A DNA stretch of 64,000 nt from Clostridia bacterium (GTDB taxonomy: Bacteria; Bacillota; Clostridia; Oscillospirales; Acutalibacteraceae). The notes below the pieces were generated by a model, which was given only the letters and a program-made list of their open reading frames with translations, ran no database searches and had not been told where the DNA came from. The position numbers were made by a program, and so were the translations under genes. Shown here one piece after another: positions 36,531 through 45,105 of the stretch. The DNA is taken from the NCBI GenBank assembly GCA_024404115.1, contig JAKSQM010000007.1, positions 1-64,000 of the forward strand. The letters run 5' to 3'. Position 1 is the first letter of the stretch. Every line of letters begins with the position of its first letter.

Positions 36531-36560
36531 CCCCCTTATATACCAAAGTATATTAGGGGG
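36531..36560 (-). promoter_or_regulatory. Hairpin covering the ribosome site of the membrane protein
   Basis: CCCCCTTATATAC (36531-36543) pairs with GTATATTAGGGGG (36548-36560) with one T-T mismatch and a four-base loop. On the minus strand it lies six bases past the ligase stop and is followed by TATTTTT, so it may terminate. It also holds the AAGGGGG ribosome site of the next gene. Confidence 0.65.
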
Positions 36561-36565
36561 AGCTT

Positions 36566-38080
36566 TTATTTATTACGAATGATTTTATGTGAAGAATTTT
36601 TTGGAAGCTCATTACAAAGAGTAAAACCTTTTATCGCTTTATAAGGTGCGTTGTTGTCGTTTACTTCTTTGATAATTTCTTTTATTCTGTCGTATGATTC
36701 TTCTGTTGCTATTTTTGCACAAACGGCAGATTCCTCTTTATCTGTGCTTCCCTCATAAACCAAAGCCTCTTTGATTTCGGGGTAATCTGTGAGCTTTGCT
36801 TCAATCTCTTCAGGGTAAATGTTTTTGCCGTTTGGTGTAACAATAACATTTTTAAGTCTGCCTGTGATGTAATAATAACCCTCATCATCAAAACAGCCTA
36901 AATCACCTGTATGGAACCAGCCATCCTCATCTCTCGGGTCAATGATGTTATCGTTATCATCATAATATCCGGGTGTAACCATAGGGCCTTTAACGCAGAT
37001 TTCGCCAATGCCGTTTTCATCTTTGTTGATGATTTTAATATCTGCCCAGTGAATTGGCTTGCCCACAGATGCAGGGTTTGGCTTTTCATCATCATTGCAG
37101 ATAATAATTGGGGAACATTCTGTCATACCGTATCCCTGAATGGGAATAAGACCAAGTGAAGCAAAGCCTGCAAGAGTTTCACCGTCAACCATAGCCGCAC
37201 CGCAGACAATCATTCTAAGATTTCCGCCAAGAAGCTCTTTTGCCTTTTCTTTATCAGTTTCAATGAAAGGCTTGATTCTTTTGTAGAATGCTTCAAGCAT
37301 AAGCGGAACAATAATAAGCATCTGAGGCTTAAATTCCATAATATCTTTATACATTGCCATAAATTTCTCACCGTAGCAGATGGTAACGCCCTGCGAGAAA
37401 CAGCAAAGGAATGTCATATTACATTCGTAAGTGTGGTGAAGCGGAAGCAGTGAAAATACACGGTCTCCGTAAATAAGTTTAACTGATTTGGTAATAGAGC
37501 TTATATCACTGCAAATATTGCCCTGTGTAAGCGCAACAGCCTTTGACCTGCCAGTTGTTCCAGATGTGAAAAGGATAACACTCGGCTCGTCGCTGTCTTT
37601 TTCAGGCAAGGGAGCGTCAATCTCTTCTTCTGTCAGCATATCAACAGATTTAATGCTTTCATCGCTGAAATTCAGACCGATAACAATTACTTTAGGGTCA
37701 AGAGCTTCTTTGATCTTGTTATAGCATTTGCTGTCAATAATAATTGCAGAAGTGTGTGAACGGTTGAGAATATCAATTATATCATTGCAGGGCAATTCTT
37801 TATCAATGGGAACAATGTTTTTGCAATAAATTGAAGTTGCAAGGTAGCCTGTGCACCATTCAACGCAGTTAGCACCGCAAACAGCAATGTTTGCGTTTTC
37901 AAGCCCCATTTTTTGCAAAGAAACGCCAAGAGATTTAACTTTTTTTGCAAAAGTTTTATAACTGATTTCTGTTGTGATTTTTCCTCTTTTTTGCAGAAAT
38001 GCAGGTGAATCTCCGAAATCCTCTACGCAGGAATTAAGAATGTGAGTAAAGTTTTCAAACTTTTTAGCAGGATATATCAT
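36566..38080 (-). CDS. AMP-forming acyl-CoA synthetase-like ligase
   Basis: A 504-residue ANL-superfamily enzyme that activates a carboxylic acid with ATP to an acyl-adenylate, usually then to acyl-CoA. Core motifs are complete: ILFTSGTTGRSKAVALT (P-loop), QGYGMTECSP, WFHTGDLG and the C-terminal ITGRLKNVIVTPNGKNIYPEEIE hinge, ending with the catalytic-Lys region (SHKIIRNK). The closest group is long-chain fatty acid:CoA ligases, though acid chain length is unknown. Preceded by an aminotransferase gene 14 bases upstream. Confidence 0.9.
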   Translation of the reverse strand: MIYPAKKFENFTHILNSCVEDFGDSPAFLQKRGKITTEISYKTFAKKVKSLGVSLQKMGLENANIAVCGANCVEWCTGYLATSIYCKNIVPIDKELPCNDIIDILNRSHTSAIIIDSKCYNKIKEALDPKVIVIGLNFSDESIKSVDMLTEEEIDAPLPEKDSDEPSVILFTSGTTGRSKAVALTQGNICSDISSITKSVKLIYGDRVFSLLPLHHTYECNMTFLCCFSQGVTICYGEKFMAMYKDIMEFKPQMLIIVPLMLEAFYKRIKPFIETDKEKAKELLGGNLRMIVCGAAMVDGETLAGFASLGLIPIQGYGMTECSPIIICNDDEKPNPASVGKPIHWADIKIINKDENGIGEICVKGPMVTPGYYDDNDNIIDPRDEDGWFHTGDLGCFDDEGYYYITGRLKNVIVTPNGKNIYPEEIEAKLTDYPEIKEALVYEGSTDKEESAVCAKIATEESYDRIKEIIKEVNDNNAPYKAIKGFTLCNELPKNSSHKIIRNK

Positions 38081-38094
38081 ATTACCTCCAGTTT

Positions 38095-39375
38095 TTATTC
38101 CGCAGTTTCAAGAAGCTTTTCAACAGCGGCAAGTTTTATGCAAAGGCAAAGAATTTCAACAGCAGCCTCCAGCTCGTCAACATCGGGGAATGTGGGAGCA
38201 ATTCTTATGTTGCTGTCGTCAGGGTCAATGCCATAAGGATATGTTGCGCCAACCTTGGTGAGCGTTACGCCAGCCTCTTTGCAGAGTGCGCCAACTTTCT
38301 GGGCGGTGCCAGCCATAACATAAAGGCTGATGAAATAACCGCCGTTAGGAGTTGTCCACCTTGCAATTCCAAGACCGTCAAGCTCATTTGAAAAAGCATT
38401 GAGCACTGTTTCAAACTTCGGTCTGATAATTTCAGCGTGCTTTTTCATATGTTCTTTTACATTGCTGAGGTTTTTAAGGTAGCGTGCGTGGCGAAGCTGA
38501 TTTATTTTATCATGACCGATTATCTGAATGGTCATACGCTTTTTGATTGCTGCAATATTCTTATCACTTGCCGCAAGGGCAGAAACACCAGCACCGGGGA
38601 AAGTGATTTTTGATGTTGAAGTAACTTCAATAAATAAATCCTCGTTGCCATATTCTTTTGCAACATCAAAAATGTTAAGAAGTGAATCGGGGGTATCGTT
38701 AAAATCATGAACAACATATGCGTTGTCCCAGATAACTCTGAAATCTTCAGCCGCAGGTTTAAGAGCAGCAAAACGGCGAACAACTTCGTCAGAGAAAGTA
38801 ATTCCTTCGGGGTTTGTGTATTTAGGTACGCAAATAACACCCTTAACATTACTATTCTTAACAAGCTCCTCAATTTTATCCATATCAGGGCCGTCATTGT
38901 TCATGGGGATGTTTATCATCTTGATACCAAAATGCTGGAGAATGCCAAAATGTCTGTCATAACCGGGGGCAGGGCAGAGGAATGTTACATTTTCCTGTGC
39001 GCTCCAAGGCTTGCCGCCTGCGCCAAAAATCATGCACTGCGCAATGTAGTCATACATAATTGTGAGGCTTGAAGCACCGAAAATAATAATATTTGAATCA
39101 TCAACGCCGAGAATTTCACCAAAAAGTCTTTTACATTCGGGTATTCCGTCAAGTACGCCGTAGTTGCGAACATCAATTCCGCTTTCGCATTTATAATCAC
39201 TGTCTGATTTAAGAATATCATTAAGCTCATTGCTTAAATCAAGCTGTATTTTGTTTGGCTTACCACGGGACATATCAAGTTTAAGTCCTTTTGCTTTGAC
39301 TTTTTCAAAGTCCTCAGAGAACTGTTCTTTTAATTTAAGCAGTTCCTCTTTTTTTAGTTTACTGTAGTCTGACAT
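38095..39375 (-). CDS. Aminotransferase class I/II, atypical aspartate aminotransferase-like
   Basis: A 426-residue PLP enzyme. CPAPGYDRHFGIL, VPKYTNPEGITFSDE and the PLP-lysine region TSTSKITFPGAGVSAL are clear; the Lys in STSK would hold the cofactor. The opening LDMSRGKPNKIQLDLS and overall plan match the group of aspartate aminotransferases with a MocR-like/PF12897 fold found in Firmicutes, but the amino-acid substrate is uncertain. The start at 39375 follows GGAGG. A hairpin lies upstream (39403-39440). Confidence 0.88.
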   Translation of the reverse strand: MSDYSKLKKEELLKLKEQFSEDFEKVKAKGLKLDMSRGKPNKIQLDLSNELNDILKSDSDYKCESGIDVRNYGVLDGIPECKRLFGEILGVDDSNIIIFGASSLTIMYDYIAQCMIFGAGGKPWSAQENVTFLCPAPGYDRHFGILQHFGIKMINIPMNNDGPDMDKIEELVKNSNVKGVICVPKYTNPEGITFSDEVVRRFAALKPAAEDFRVIWDNAYVVHDFNDTPDSLLNIFDVAKEYGNEDLFIEVTSTSKITFPGAGVSALAASDKNIAAIKKRMTIQIIGHDKINQLRHARYLKNLSNVKEHMKKHAEIIRPKFETVLNAFSNELDGLGIARWTTPNGGYFISLYVMAGTAQKVGALCKEAGVTLTKVGATYPYGIDPDDSNIRIAPTFPDVDELEAAVEILCLCIKLAAVEKLLETAE

Positions 39376-39402
39376 ATAATCCTCCAAAAGCAGGCAGAAA
39401 CA

Positions 39403-39440
39403 TCGGCAAAACCCGAATGAAAATAATCAGATTTTGCCGA
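39403..39440 (-). promoter_or_regulatory. Hairpin upstream of the aminotransferase gene
   Basis: TCGGCAAAA (39403-39411) pairs perfectly with TTTTGCCGA (39432-39440), with weaker outer pairing (GCA/TGC). No immediate T run on the minus strand, so it is more likely a leader structure or attenuator remnant than a simple terminator. Confidence 0.4.
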
Positions 39441-39470
39441 ACTGTTGCTTTATAAAATAAAATTGCTATG

Positions 39471-40430
39471 TTAAACGGTCTTTACAGCTTCACTGCCCAT
39501 ATGCTGTGCTATGAAGCTCTTAACCTTTGCGTCATACTGCTCTTTTGCGTTATAGTAGCTGAACGCATGAATTGTATCTGGAACCCACATATAGTCTTTA
39601 TCAACAGGGCATGCTTCATAAAGCTTCTTGCCAAATTCAAAAGGAACATATGTGTCTGATTCGCCGTGAATGAAAAGCATGGGGTTCTTTGCTTTATCCA
39701 TATTGCCAAGGGGGTCTGCATCTTCAAAGAAATAACCAGCCTTGATTTTGCAAACTAAGCTTGCCATTTTAACAAGTGGCTTAAATTTAAAGCCAATCAT
39801 GCCTTTAAGTGTATCGTTCATTTCTTCAAAGGCTGAGGTGTAACCGCAATCCTCAATAACAAGCTTAACCTGTTCTGGTGGATTCTTTTCGTTGCAAAGC
39901 ATAACGGTTGCCGCACCCATTGAAATGCCGTGAAGCACAATTTCAATATCCTTGCCAAAGCGGTCAATAAGATAATTAACCCAAAGCAGGATGTTGTCTG
40001 AATCGTATGAGCCGAAGCCTATGTATTTTCCATCACTTCTGCCGTGTGCAGTAAGGTCGGGGAGAAGATAATTAAATCCAAGGTCGTAATGATAAAGGGG
40101 CATCATATGACTGAATTCATCGGGGCCGTTGCACTTATGACCGTGAACGCAGATAACAAACTTGTTAGTTTCTTTCTCTGCGGGTAAAAACCATGCACGC
40201 ATATCAAGACCGTGAACACTTTTGATTGTTAAATCTTCGGGGTTGAGGTCATAAAGACGCTGATTGTTTGCTCTTCTTATCTCAGCTCTTTTAATATAAA
40301 TTTCTTCTGTGGGAGGGGATTGCTTTTTTGGTCTGTTGATTGCATATCCGCAGGCATAAACTGCGGCACCGCTGAGTATTGCAAGCACTGCAGCAAGTAC
40401 AATAAGTAAAATTTTAACTGTTGTAAGCAT
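39471..40430 (-). CDS. Membrane-anchored alpha/beta hydrolase
   Basis: A 319-residue protein with an N-terminal membrane segment (about 4-26) and an alpha/beta hydrolase domain. The nucleophile elbow is HGISMGA (Ser); FVICVHGHKCNG holds the oxyanion region; MLFIHGESDTYVPFEFG and DTIHAFSY supply Asp and His. Resembles BAAT/YqkD-type hydrolases; substrate unknown. The start at 40430 is chosen by GAGGAG spacing; GTG at 40439 is an alternative. Confidence 0.88.
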   Translation of the reverse strand: MLTTVKILLIVLAAVLAILSGAAVYACGYAINRPKKQSPPTEEIYIKRAEIRRANNQRLYDLNPEDLTIKSVHGLDMRAWFLPAEKETNKFVICVHGHKCNGPDEFSHMMPLYHYDLGFNYLLPDLTAHGRSDGKYIGFGSYDSDNILLWVNYLIDRFGKDIEIVLHGISMGAATVMLCNEKNPPEQVKLVIEDCGYTSAFEEMNDTLKGMIGFKFKPLVKMASLVCKIKAGYFFEDADPLGNMDKAKNPMLFIHGESDTYVPFEFGKKLYEACPVDKDYMWVPDTIHAFSYYNAKEQYDAKVKSFIAQHMGSEAVKTV

Positions 40431-40454
40431 AATGCACACTCCTCTAAATATTTA

Positions 40455-40910
40455 TTATTTTTCTCTCAAGAGCTTTGCAAGCTCATCCATAAATGTGTTA
40501 ATGTCTTTAAACTGACGATAAACAGAGGCAAAGCGAACATATGCAACCTCGTCAACTGCCTTGAGCTTATCCATAACCATTTCACCAATGTGAACCGAAG
40601 TAACTTCCCTGTCAAGAGAATTCTGAAGAGATGCTTCAATACTGTCAACAAGGCTGTCGATAGTATCGATTGAAACGGGACGCTTTTCACATGAACGGAG
40701 AATACCTCTGAAAAGCTTATCTCGGTCAAATTCTTCACGGGATTTGTCTTTCTTCACAACGATAATAGGAACATTCTCAATGATCTCATATGTTGTGAAA
40801 CGCTTGCTGCACTGGGTACATTCTCTGCGGCGGCGGATTCGCTCGCCTTCGTCTGTCGGTCTTGAGTCAATAACTTTACTTTCCTCAAATCCGCAAAATG
40901 GACATTTCAT
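40455..40910 (-). CDS. nrdR: Transcriptional repressor NrdR
   Basis: A 151-residue repressor of ribonucleotide reductase genes. An N-terminal zinc ribbon ([19 protein letters not shown] ... CTQC) is followed by an ATP-cone ([20 protein letters not shown]) that senses ATP/dATP. Length is standard. GGATG precedes the ATG; its own promoter lies upstream at 40950-40978. No nrd gene is in the window, so its targets are elsewhere. Confidence 0.98.
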   Translation of the reverse strand: MKCPFCGFEESKVIDSRPTDEGERIRRRRECTQCSKRFTTYEIIENVPIIVVKKDKSREEFDRDKLFRGILRSCEKRPVSIDTIDSLVDSIEASLQNSLDREVTSVHIGEMVMDKLKAVDEVAYVRFASVYRQFKDINTFMDELAKLLREK

Positions 40911-40949
40911 TGAATCACATCCTTATATTTTGTATAACTATACTGATTT

Positions 40950-40978
40950 ATTGTATCATAATTTGTGCAGTATTGCAA
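40950..40978 (-). promoter_or_regulatory. Promoter of nrdR
   Basis: On the minus strand TTGCAA (40973-40978) and TACAAT (40950-40955), 17-base spacer. Confidence 0.65.
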
Positions 40979-40984
40979 TGATTT

Positions 40985-41761
40985 TCAAAGATTTTCTAAG
41001 AAAATTCTTGAATTTTTTATCTGATTTTCGTCGGAATAACTCCAGTTATACAACTCTATTACCGCACTTGAATCATAACCGCCATTTTGAAGTCTTTTGA
41101 ATAGCTTTTTAAAGTTATATTTGCCCTCTCCGGGGGGAATACAGTCAAGCTCATTGTTGTAATCGCTCAGATGAACCTGAATAATATCTGACGCAAATCT
41201 GTTGATAAAATCAACTTCGCTGACGCCCGACCGCCTGCATTGCTTGATGTCAAGAACTGTTTTAAACCGTTCGCCCAAAGCGTCTTTCATACGGGAGAGA
41301 AAATCAAGATTCTGCCCCATTCTTTTCACAACAATTTCTGTTGCAGGCAAAACGCCAAAATCCTCTGCGGCATCGCAAAGCTTCGAAAAAACATCAATAT
41401 AATAATCCTCTTTTTCTTTCATCTCTGGAGGATTACCACCGTGGATAATAACCGCTTTTGCGCCTAATTTTTCTGCCGCCTCAAAATATTGCTTGTAATA
41501 TTCAATAGCTTCGTGAACTTTTCTTTCATATCCGCCAAAAAGCATAAATGGCTCTGCAAATGCTGTGAAAGGGTGTATTGTATTCACCGAAACCCCGTAA
41601 CGCTCTTTTGTGTCAATAAATTTCTGAAGCAGTGGCGGCTTCAGCTCCTCTGTGCTGTTAAAAAATATTTCTGCTGTTCTGACCCCGAAAGAGCATACTT
41701 TTTCAAAGGATTCCTCTGCAAGCATAGGGTAAAAGCATGATGAAGAGATACCAATTTCCAT
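40985..41761 (-). CDS. Xylose isomerase-like TIM-barrel sugar isomerase/epimerase
   Basis: A 258-residue protein of the AP endonuclease 2/sugar isomerase superfamily. Barrel strands with expected metal ligands include VIIHGGNPPE, ATEIVVKRMG, TVLDIKQCRR, IIQVHLSDYN and SAVIELYNW. It probably interconverts keto-sugars or inositol derivatives; substrate unknown. GGTGG precedes the ATG at 41761; a longer reading from 41770 is less likely. It is divergent from thyA. Confidence 0.87.
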   Translation of the reverse strand: MEIGISSSCFYPMLAEESFEKVCSFGVRTAEIFFNSTEELKPPLLQKFIDTKERYGVSVNTIHPFTAFAEPFMLFGGYERKVHEAIEYYKQYFEAAEKLGAKAVIIHGGNPPEMKEKEDYYIDVFSKLCDAAEDFGVLPATEIVVKRMGQNLDFLSRMKDALGERFKTVLDIKQCRRSGVSEVDFINRFASDIIQVHLSDYNNELDCIPPGEGKYNFKKLFKRLQNGGYDSSAVIELYNWSYSDENQIKNSRIFLENL

Positions 41762-41787
41762 AAAAACCACCGTATTTCTTTTTAAAA

Positions 41788-41860
41788 ATATTATATCACA
41801 TAAGTCAAATGCAATAAATTCAGCAAAAATGTTGCATAAATCGTTTTGTTGTGATATAAT
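41788..41860. promoter_or_regulatory. Divergent promoter region of thyA and the isomerase gene
   Basis: For thyA: TTGCAT (41832-41837) and TATAAT (41855-41860), 17-base spacer. On the other strand the same TGTGATATAAT occurs at about 41788-41798, as an extended -10 for the isomerase. The two -10 regions form a perfect 11-base inverted repeat. Confidence 0.6.
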
Positions 41861-41890
41861 TAACCGAATATGAATTTAAGGGGAATTAAA

Positions 41891-42721
41891 ATGAGCTACG
41901 CAGACAAGGTTTTTGTAGAAAATGTAAATGATATTCTCACAAACGGATATTCAGATGTGAACGAAAAGGTTCGCCCTGTGTGGGAGGATGGTACTCCTGC
42001 TCACACAATCAAAAAATTCTGCGTTGTCAACAGATATGACCTTTCAAAAGAGTTCCCTGTTATCACTTTAAGAAAGACTTATTTCAAAAGCTGTATTGAT
42101 GAGCTTTTGTGGATCTGGCAGAAAAAGTCAAACAATGTTAAAGACCTTAACAGCAAAATCTGGGATTCATGGGCAGATGAAAACGGCTCAATCGGCAAGG
42201 CATACGGCTATCAGCTGGGCGTTAAGCATATTTATCCCGAGGGCGAATTTGACCAGGTTGACAGAATTCTTTTTGATTTAAAAAACAACCCTGCCAGCCG
42301 CAGAATTATGTCAAATATCTATAATCATCACGACCTTCACGAAATGGGACTTGCTCCCTGTGCATACAGTATGACTTTCAATGTTGCAGGCGATACACTT
42401 AACGCAGTGCTTAACCAGCGTTCACAGGATATGCTCACAGCAAATAACTGGAATGTATGCCAGTACGCCGTGCTTACTCATATGATGGCACAGGTCAGCG
42501 GATTAAAAGTCGGCGAGTTTGTTCATATTATCGCTGATGCTCATATATATGACCGCCATATTCCCATGATTAAAGAAGTTATCAAAAAAGAGCCTCTTCC
42601 TGCACCAAAATTCTGGATTGACCCTGAGGTTAAGAATTTCTATGACTTCACTGTTGACAGCTTTAAGCTGATTGATTACAAGGCTCACGGGTTTGACGGC
42701 AAAATCCCCGTTGCTATTTAA
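41891..42721 (+). CDS. thyA: Thymidylate synthase, clostridial variant
   Basis: A 276-residue enzyme that methylates dUMP to dTMP using methylene-tetrahydrofolate. The nucleophile is C157 in LAPCAYS; the common LPPCHxxxQF is changed here, with Ala for His. QRSQDMLTANNWNV and FVHIIADAHIYDRH carry the dUMP-binding residues. I recall similar variants in related clostridia, so it is likely active. Start at 41891 follows AAGGGG; an upstream ATG at 41870 sits nearly at the transcription start. folA follows directly, which fits recycling of the dihydrofolate it makes. Confidence 0.94.
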   Translation: MSYADKVFVENVNDILTNGYSDVNEKVRPVWEDGTPAHTIKKFCVVNRYDLSKEFPVITLRKTYFKSCIDELLWIWQKKSNNVKDLNSKIWDSWADENGSIGKAYGYQLGVKHIYPEGEFDQVDRILFDLKNNPASRRIMSNIYNHHDLHEMGLAPCAYSMTFNVAGDTLNAVLNQRSQDMLTANNWNVCQYAVLTHMMAQVSGLKVGEFVHIIADAHIYDRHIPMIKEVIKKEPLPAPKFWIDPEVKNFYDFTVDSFKLIDYKAHGFDGKIPVAI

Positions 42722-42730
42722 GGAGAAAAA

Positions 42731-43222
42731 ATGAAACTTATTGTTGCAGTAGATAATGAATGGAATATCGGCAAGGATGGCGGACTTCTTTTCAGACTTC
42801 CTGCTGATATGAAGTTTTTCAGAGAAACAACTACAGGCAGGGTTGTTGTTATGGGAAGAAAAACGCTTGATAGCTTCCCCAACGGCAAGGCTCTGCCTAA
42901 AAGAGAGAATATCGTTCTCACAAATAATAAAGATTTTCAGCGTGATAATGTAACAGTTTGCAACAGTGTTGAGGCTGTGCTTGAAGAAATAAAAAAATAT
43001 AACACCAATGATGTTTTTATTATCGGCGGTGAGGCTGTCTATAAGCTGTTTTTGCCTTATTGCGACACTGCATATGTTACCCATATAAATGCAGTTGCCG
43101 AGGGTGCAGATAAAAAATTCCCCGACCTTTCAGCTTTAAGCGAATGGAAGCTTTCAGAAAAAGGCGAGCCCTTTGATGATAACGGTATAGAAATCAGCTT
43201 TTGCACCTACACCAAAGGATAA
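42731..43222 (+). CDS. folA: Dihydrofolate reductase
   Basis: A 163-residue enzyme that reduces dihydrofolate with NADPH. MKLIVAVDNEWNIGKDG, the LPADMKFFRETT segment, VVVMGRKTLDSFP and FIIGGEAVYKLFLP are standard. It follows thyA after nine bases behind AAGGAG and regenerates the folate that ThyA consumes. Trimethoprim sensitivity cannot be judged from the sequence alone. Confidence 0.96.
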   Translation: MKLIVAVDNEWNIGKDGGLLFRLPADMKFFRETTTGRVVVMGRKTLDSFPNGKALPKRENIVLTNNKDFQRDNVTVCNSVEAVLEEIKKYNTNDVFIIGGEAVYKLFLPYCDTAYVTHINAVAEGADKKFPDLSALSEWKLSEKGEPFDDNGIEISFCTYTKG

Positions 43223-43225
43223 TCT

Positions 43226-43936
43226 ATGACGCAGAAAAAAACAAACCTTAAAGCCGCATTCAAAGCGGCCTTTCCAAAAACAATCCCTATATTTGCAGGC
43301 TTTTGGTTTTTAGGTATGACATACGGAATACTGATGAATGTATCAGGCTTCAGTTTCCTCTATCCGTTGTTTATGAGTATGTCAATCTTTGCAGGTTCTA
43401 TGGAGTTTATTGCCGTGTCCCTGCTTCTTGCCACGTTTCAGCCTTTGCAGGCATTTCTGATGGCTCTTATGATTAACGCAAGGCACTTGTTCTATGGCAT
43501 ATCAATGCTTGATAAATACAGGGGAACAGGCATTAAAAAGTTTTATCTTATTTTTGGTTTGTGCGATGAAACTTTTTCAATAAATTATACAGCACAGATT
43601 CCCGAAGGTGTTGACCGTGGCTGGTTTATGTTTTTTGTAACAATTCTCAACCAGTTTTACTGGGTGTCAGGCTCAACTCTTGGCGGAATTTTAGGCTCGT
43701 ACATTAAGTTTAACACAGGCGGAATTGAATTTGCCATGACCGCAATGTTTGTTGTGATTTTTCTTGACCAGTGGATTAAAGAAAAAAATCACATCAGCGC
43801 ATTGATTGGTATCGGCGTTTCCGTAGTTTGTCTGCTTGTTTTCAAAGCAGATAAATTCATAATTCCGTCAATGATTGGTATTGTGGTTATGCTCACTCTT
43901 TTGAGAAAGCCTCTTGAAAAGGAGGTGGCGGCATGA
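43226..43936 (+). CDS. azlC: Branched-chain amino-acid exporter large subunit AzlC
   Basis: A 236-residue membrane protein with about six to eight helices. [21 protein letters not shown], the [16 protein letters not shown] segment and [17 protein letters not shown] are typical of AzlC. With AzlD it exports branched-chain amino acids or analogues such as azaleucine. It begins three bases after the folA stop and overlaps azlD by four bases. Confidence 0.94.
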   Translation: MTQKKTNLKAAFKAAFPKTIPIFAGFWFLGMTYGILMNVSGFSFLYPLFMSMSIFAGSMEFIAVSLLLATFQPLQAFLMALMINARHLFYGISMLDKYRGTGIKKFYLIFGLCDETFSINYTAQIPEGVDRGWFMFFVTILNQFYWVSGSTLGGILGSYIKFNTGGIEFAMTAMFVVIFLDQWIKEKNHISALIGIGVSVVCLLVFKADKFIIPSMIGIVVMLTLLRKPLEKEVAA

Positions 43937-44259
43937 CAGTACCACAGCATATTATTACAATTGCCGCAATTGTTCTCGGCACAATGCTTACAAGATTTCT
44001 GCCGTTTATCGCTTTCAGAGAGGATAAACCCACACCGAAATATATCCAGTATCTGGGAAAGGTTTTGCCATCAGCAGTTTTTGCATTGCTTGTGGTTTTT
44101 TGCCTTAAAAATGTTTCGTTCGTCAGCGGAAATCACGGATTGCCAGAAATCATTGCCATTGCAGTTACGGCGGCACTCCATTTCTGGAAAAAGCAGATGC
44201 TTCTTTCAATCGCAGGCGGCACAATCTGCTATATGCTTCTTGTGCAGTTTGTGTTTTAA
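43933..44259 (+). CDS. azlD: Branched-chain amino-acid exporter small subunit AzlD
   Basis: A 108-residue membrane protein with three to four helices. [14 protein letters not shown] and [17 protein letters not shown] are family hallmarks. GGAGGTGG sits at the end of azlC, whose stop overlaps this start by four bases, so the two are translated together and form the AzlCD exporter. Confidence 0.94.
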   Translation: MTVPQHIITIAAIVLGTMLTRFLPFIAFREDKPTPKYIQYLGKVLPSAVFALLVVFCLKNVSFVSGNHGLPEIIAIAVTAALHFWKKQMLLSIAGGTICYMLLVQFVF

Positions 44260-44306
44260 TATCGTTAGCTACGCAAAATGAAAACTTGTTTTTGAGGAGA
44301 GGTAAT

Positions 44307-44708
44307 ATGGAAAGAGATATTTCATGTCTTCGTTGCAACACAAAAATGAGATTTGCAAAAAGAGAGCATATTCAGCTTGGAGAATATGGCTCAGGTCTTT
44401 TGGGCGGTGCTTATTCAAATTTTAAAGCAGGTGCAATGTTGGTGGATATTTATATCTGCCTGAAGTGCAAAAAGCTTGAATTCTTTTCAGCAAATGAAGA
44501 TGAATTTGATCTTGAGTTTGATGAAGAGGATGAATCTGAATCTGATGAAGAAGAATTTCCGCAGGATCAGTACCAGACTTATGGCGAATGGAGTGGCTAT
44601 GACGGGGAAGAATTGCCCCAAAAGAAATGCCCGAATTGTGGAGAATGGCACGATTTTGACTATCCAAAGTGTCCTTTCTGCAAATATAAATATGAAGAAT
44701 ATAATTAA
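44307..44708 (+). CDS. Hypothetical zinc-ribbon protein with acidic middle
   Basis: A 133-residue protein with CxxC near the N-terminus (SCLRCNTKM), a second CxxC (CLKCKKLEFF), an acidic run rich in Glu/Asp at about residues 65-85, and a C-terminal zinc ribbon (CPNCGEWHDFDYPKCPFCKY). No membrane segment. The N-terminal part resembles small nucleic-acid-binding zinc proteins of Firmicutes; function unknown. GGAGAGG precedes the ATG at 44307. The rnpB promoter appears to lie in its last codons. Confidence 0.8.
   Translation: MERDISCLRCNTKMRFAKREHIQLGEYGSGLLGGAYSNFKAGAMLVDIYICLKCKKLEFFSANEDEFDLEFDEEDESESDEEEFPQDQYQTYGEWSGYDGEELPQKKCPNCGEWHDFDYPKCPFCKYKYEEYN
44700..44705 (+). promoter_or_regulatory. 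Probable -10 of rnpB
   Basis: TATAAT at 44700-44705 is positioned to start transcription just before the RNase P RNA. The -35 is poor, so the call is weak. Confidence 0.35.
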
Positions 44709-44720
44709 AAGTTAATAATT

Positions 44721-45050
44721 GAGGGTCGGTTGGGCAGTCGCGCATCTATGATGTGAGGAAAGTCCGGGCTTCAGAGAGCAGGATAACGGCTAACGGCCGC
44801 CGAGGGTAACCTTAGGGAAAGTGCAACAGAGATATACCGCCGCTTTATGCGGTAAGGGTGGAAAGGCGAGGTAAGAGCTCACCCGTCGGGCGGGAACGCC
44901 GCAGACGCTGTAAACCCTATCCGAAGCAACACCAAATGAAACTATCGCTTGCTCGGCGTGTTTCGAAAGGTGGCGTGAGCTATGCGGCAACGCATAGTCA
45001 AGACAGATGATTGCCTTAAAAGACAGAACCCGGCTTACAGACCGACCCTC
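44721..45050 (+). ncRNA. rnpB: RNase P RNA
   Basis: The ribozyme that trims tRNA 5' ends. The ends GAGGGTCGGT (44721-44730) and ACCGACCCTC (45041-45050) pair perfectly as P1. Conserved P4 strands are present: GAGGAAAGTCCGGGCT near 44755 and ACAGAACCCGGCTTACAG near 45023. The middle carries ATACCGCCGC...GCGGTAAGGGTG and GTAAACCC elements. About 330 bases, in keeping with the ancestral (type A) form. Open frames on either strand here are not genes. Confidence 0.96.
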
Positions 45051-45105
45051 CTTTATATATAACATTTCTGACCGCTTTGCGTATTATAATAACGAGGTGG
45101 TCATT

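Noticed and set aside
40910..41891. NrdR box near nrdR or thyA
   Set aside because: No sequence close enough to the paired 16-bp NrdR boxes was found; only AT-rich promoter elements.
44790..45065. Minus-strand ORF and the upstream part of the + strand ORF starting at 45007
   Set aside because: Both lie in the RNase P RNA gene; only the part from GTG 45106 has a ribosome site and a sensible protein.
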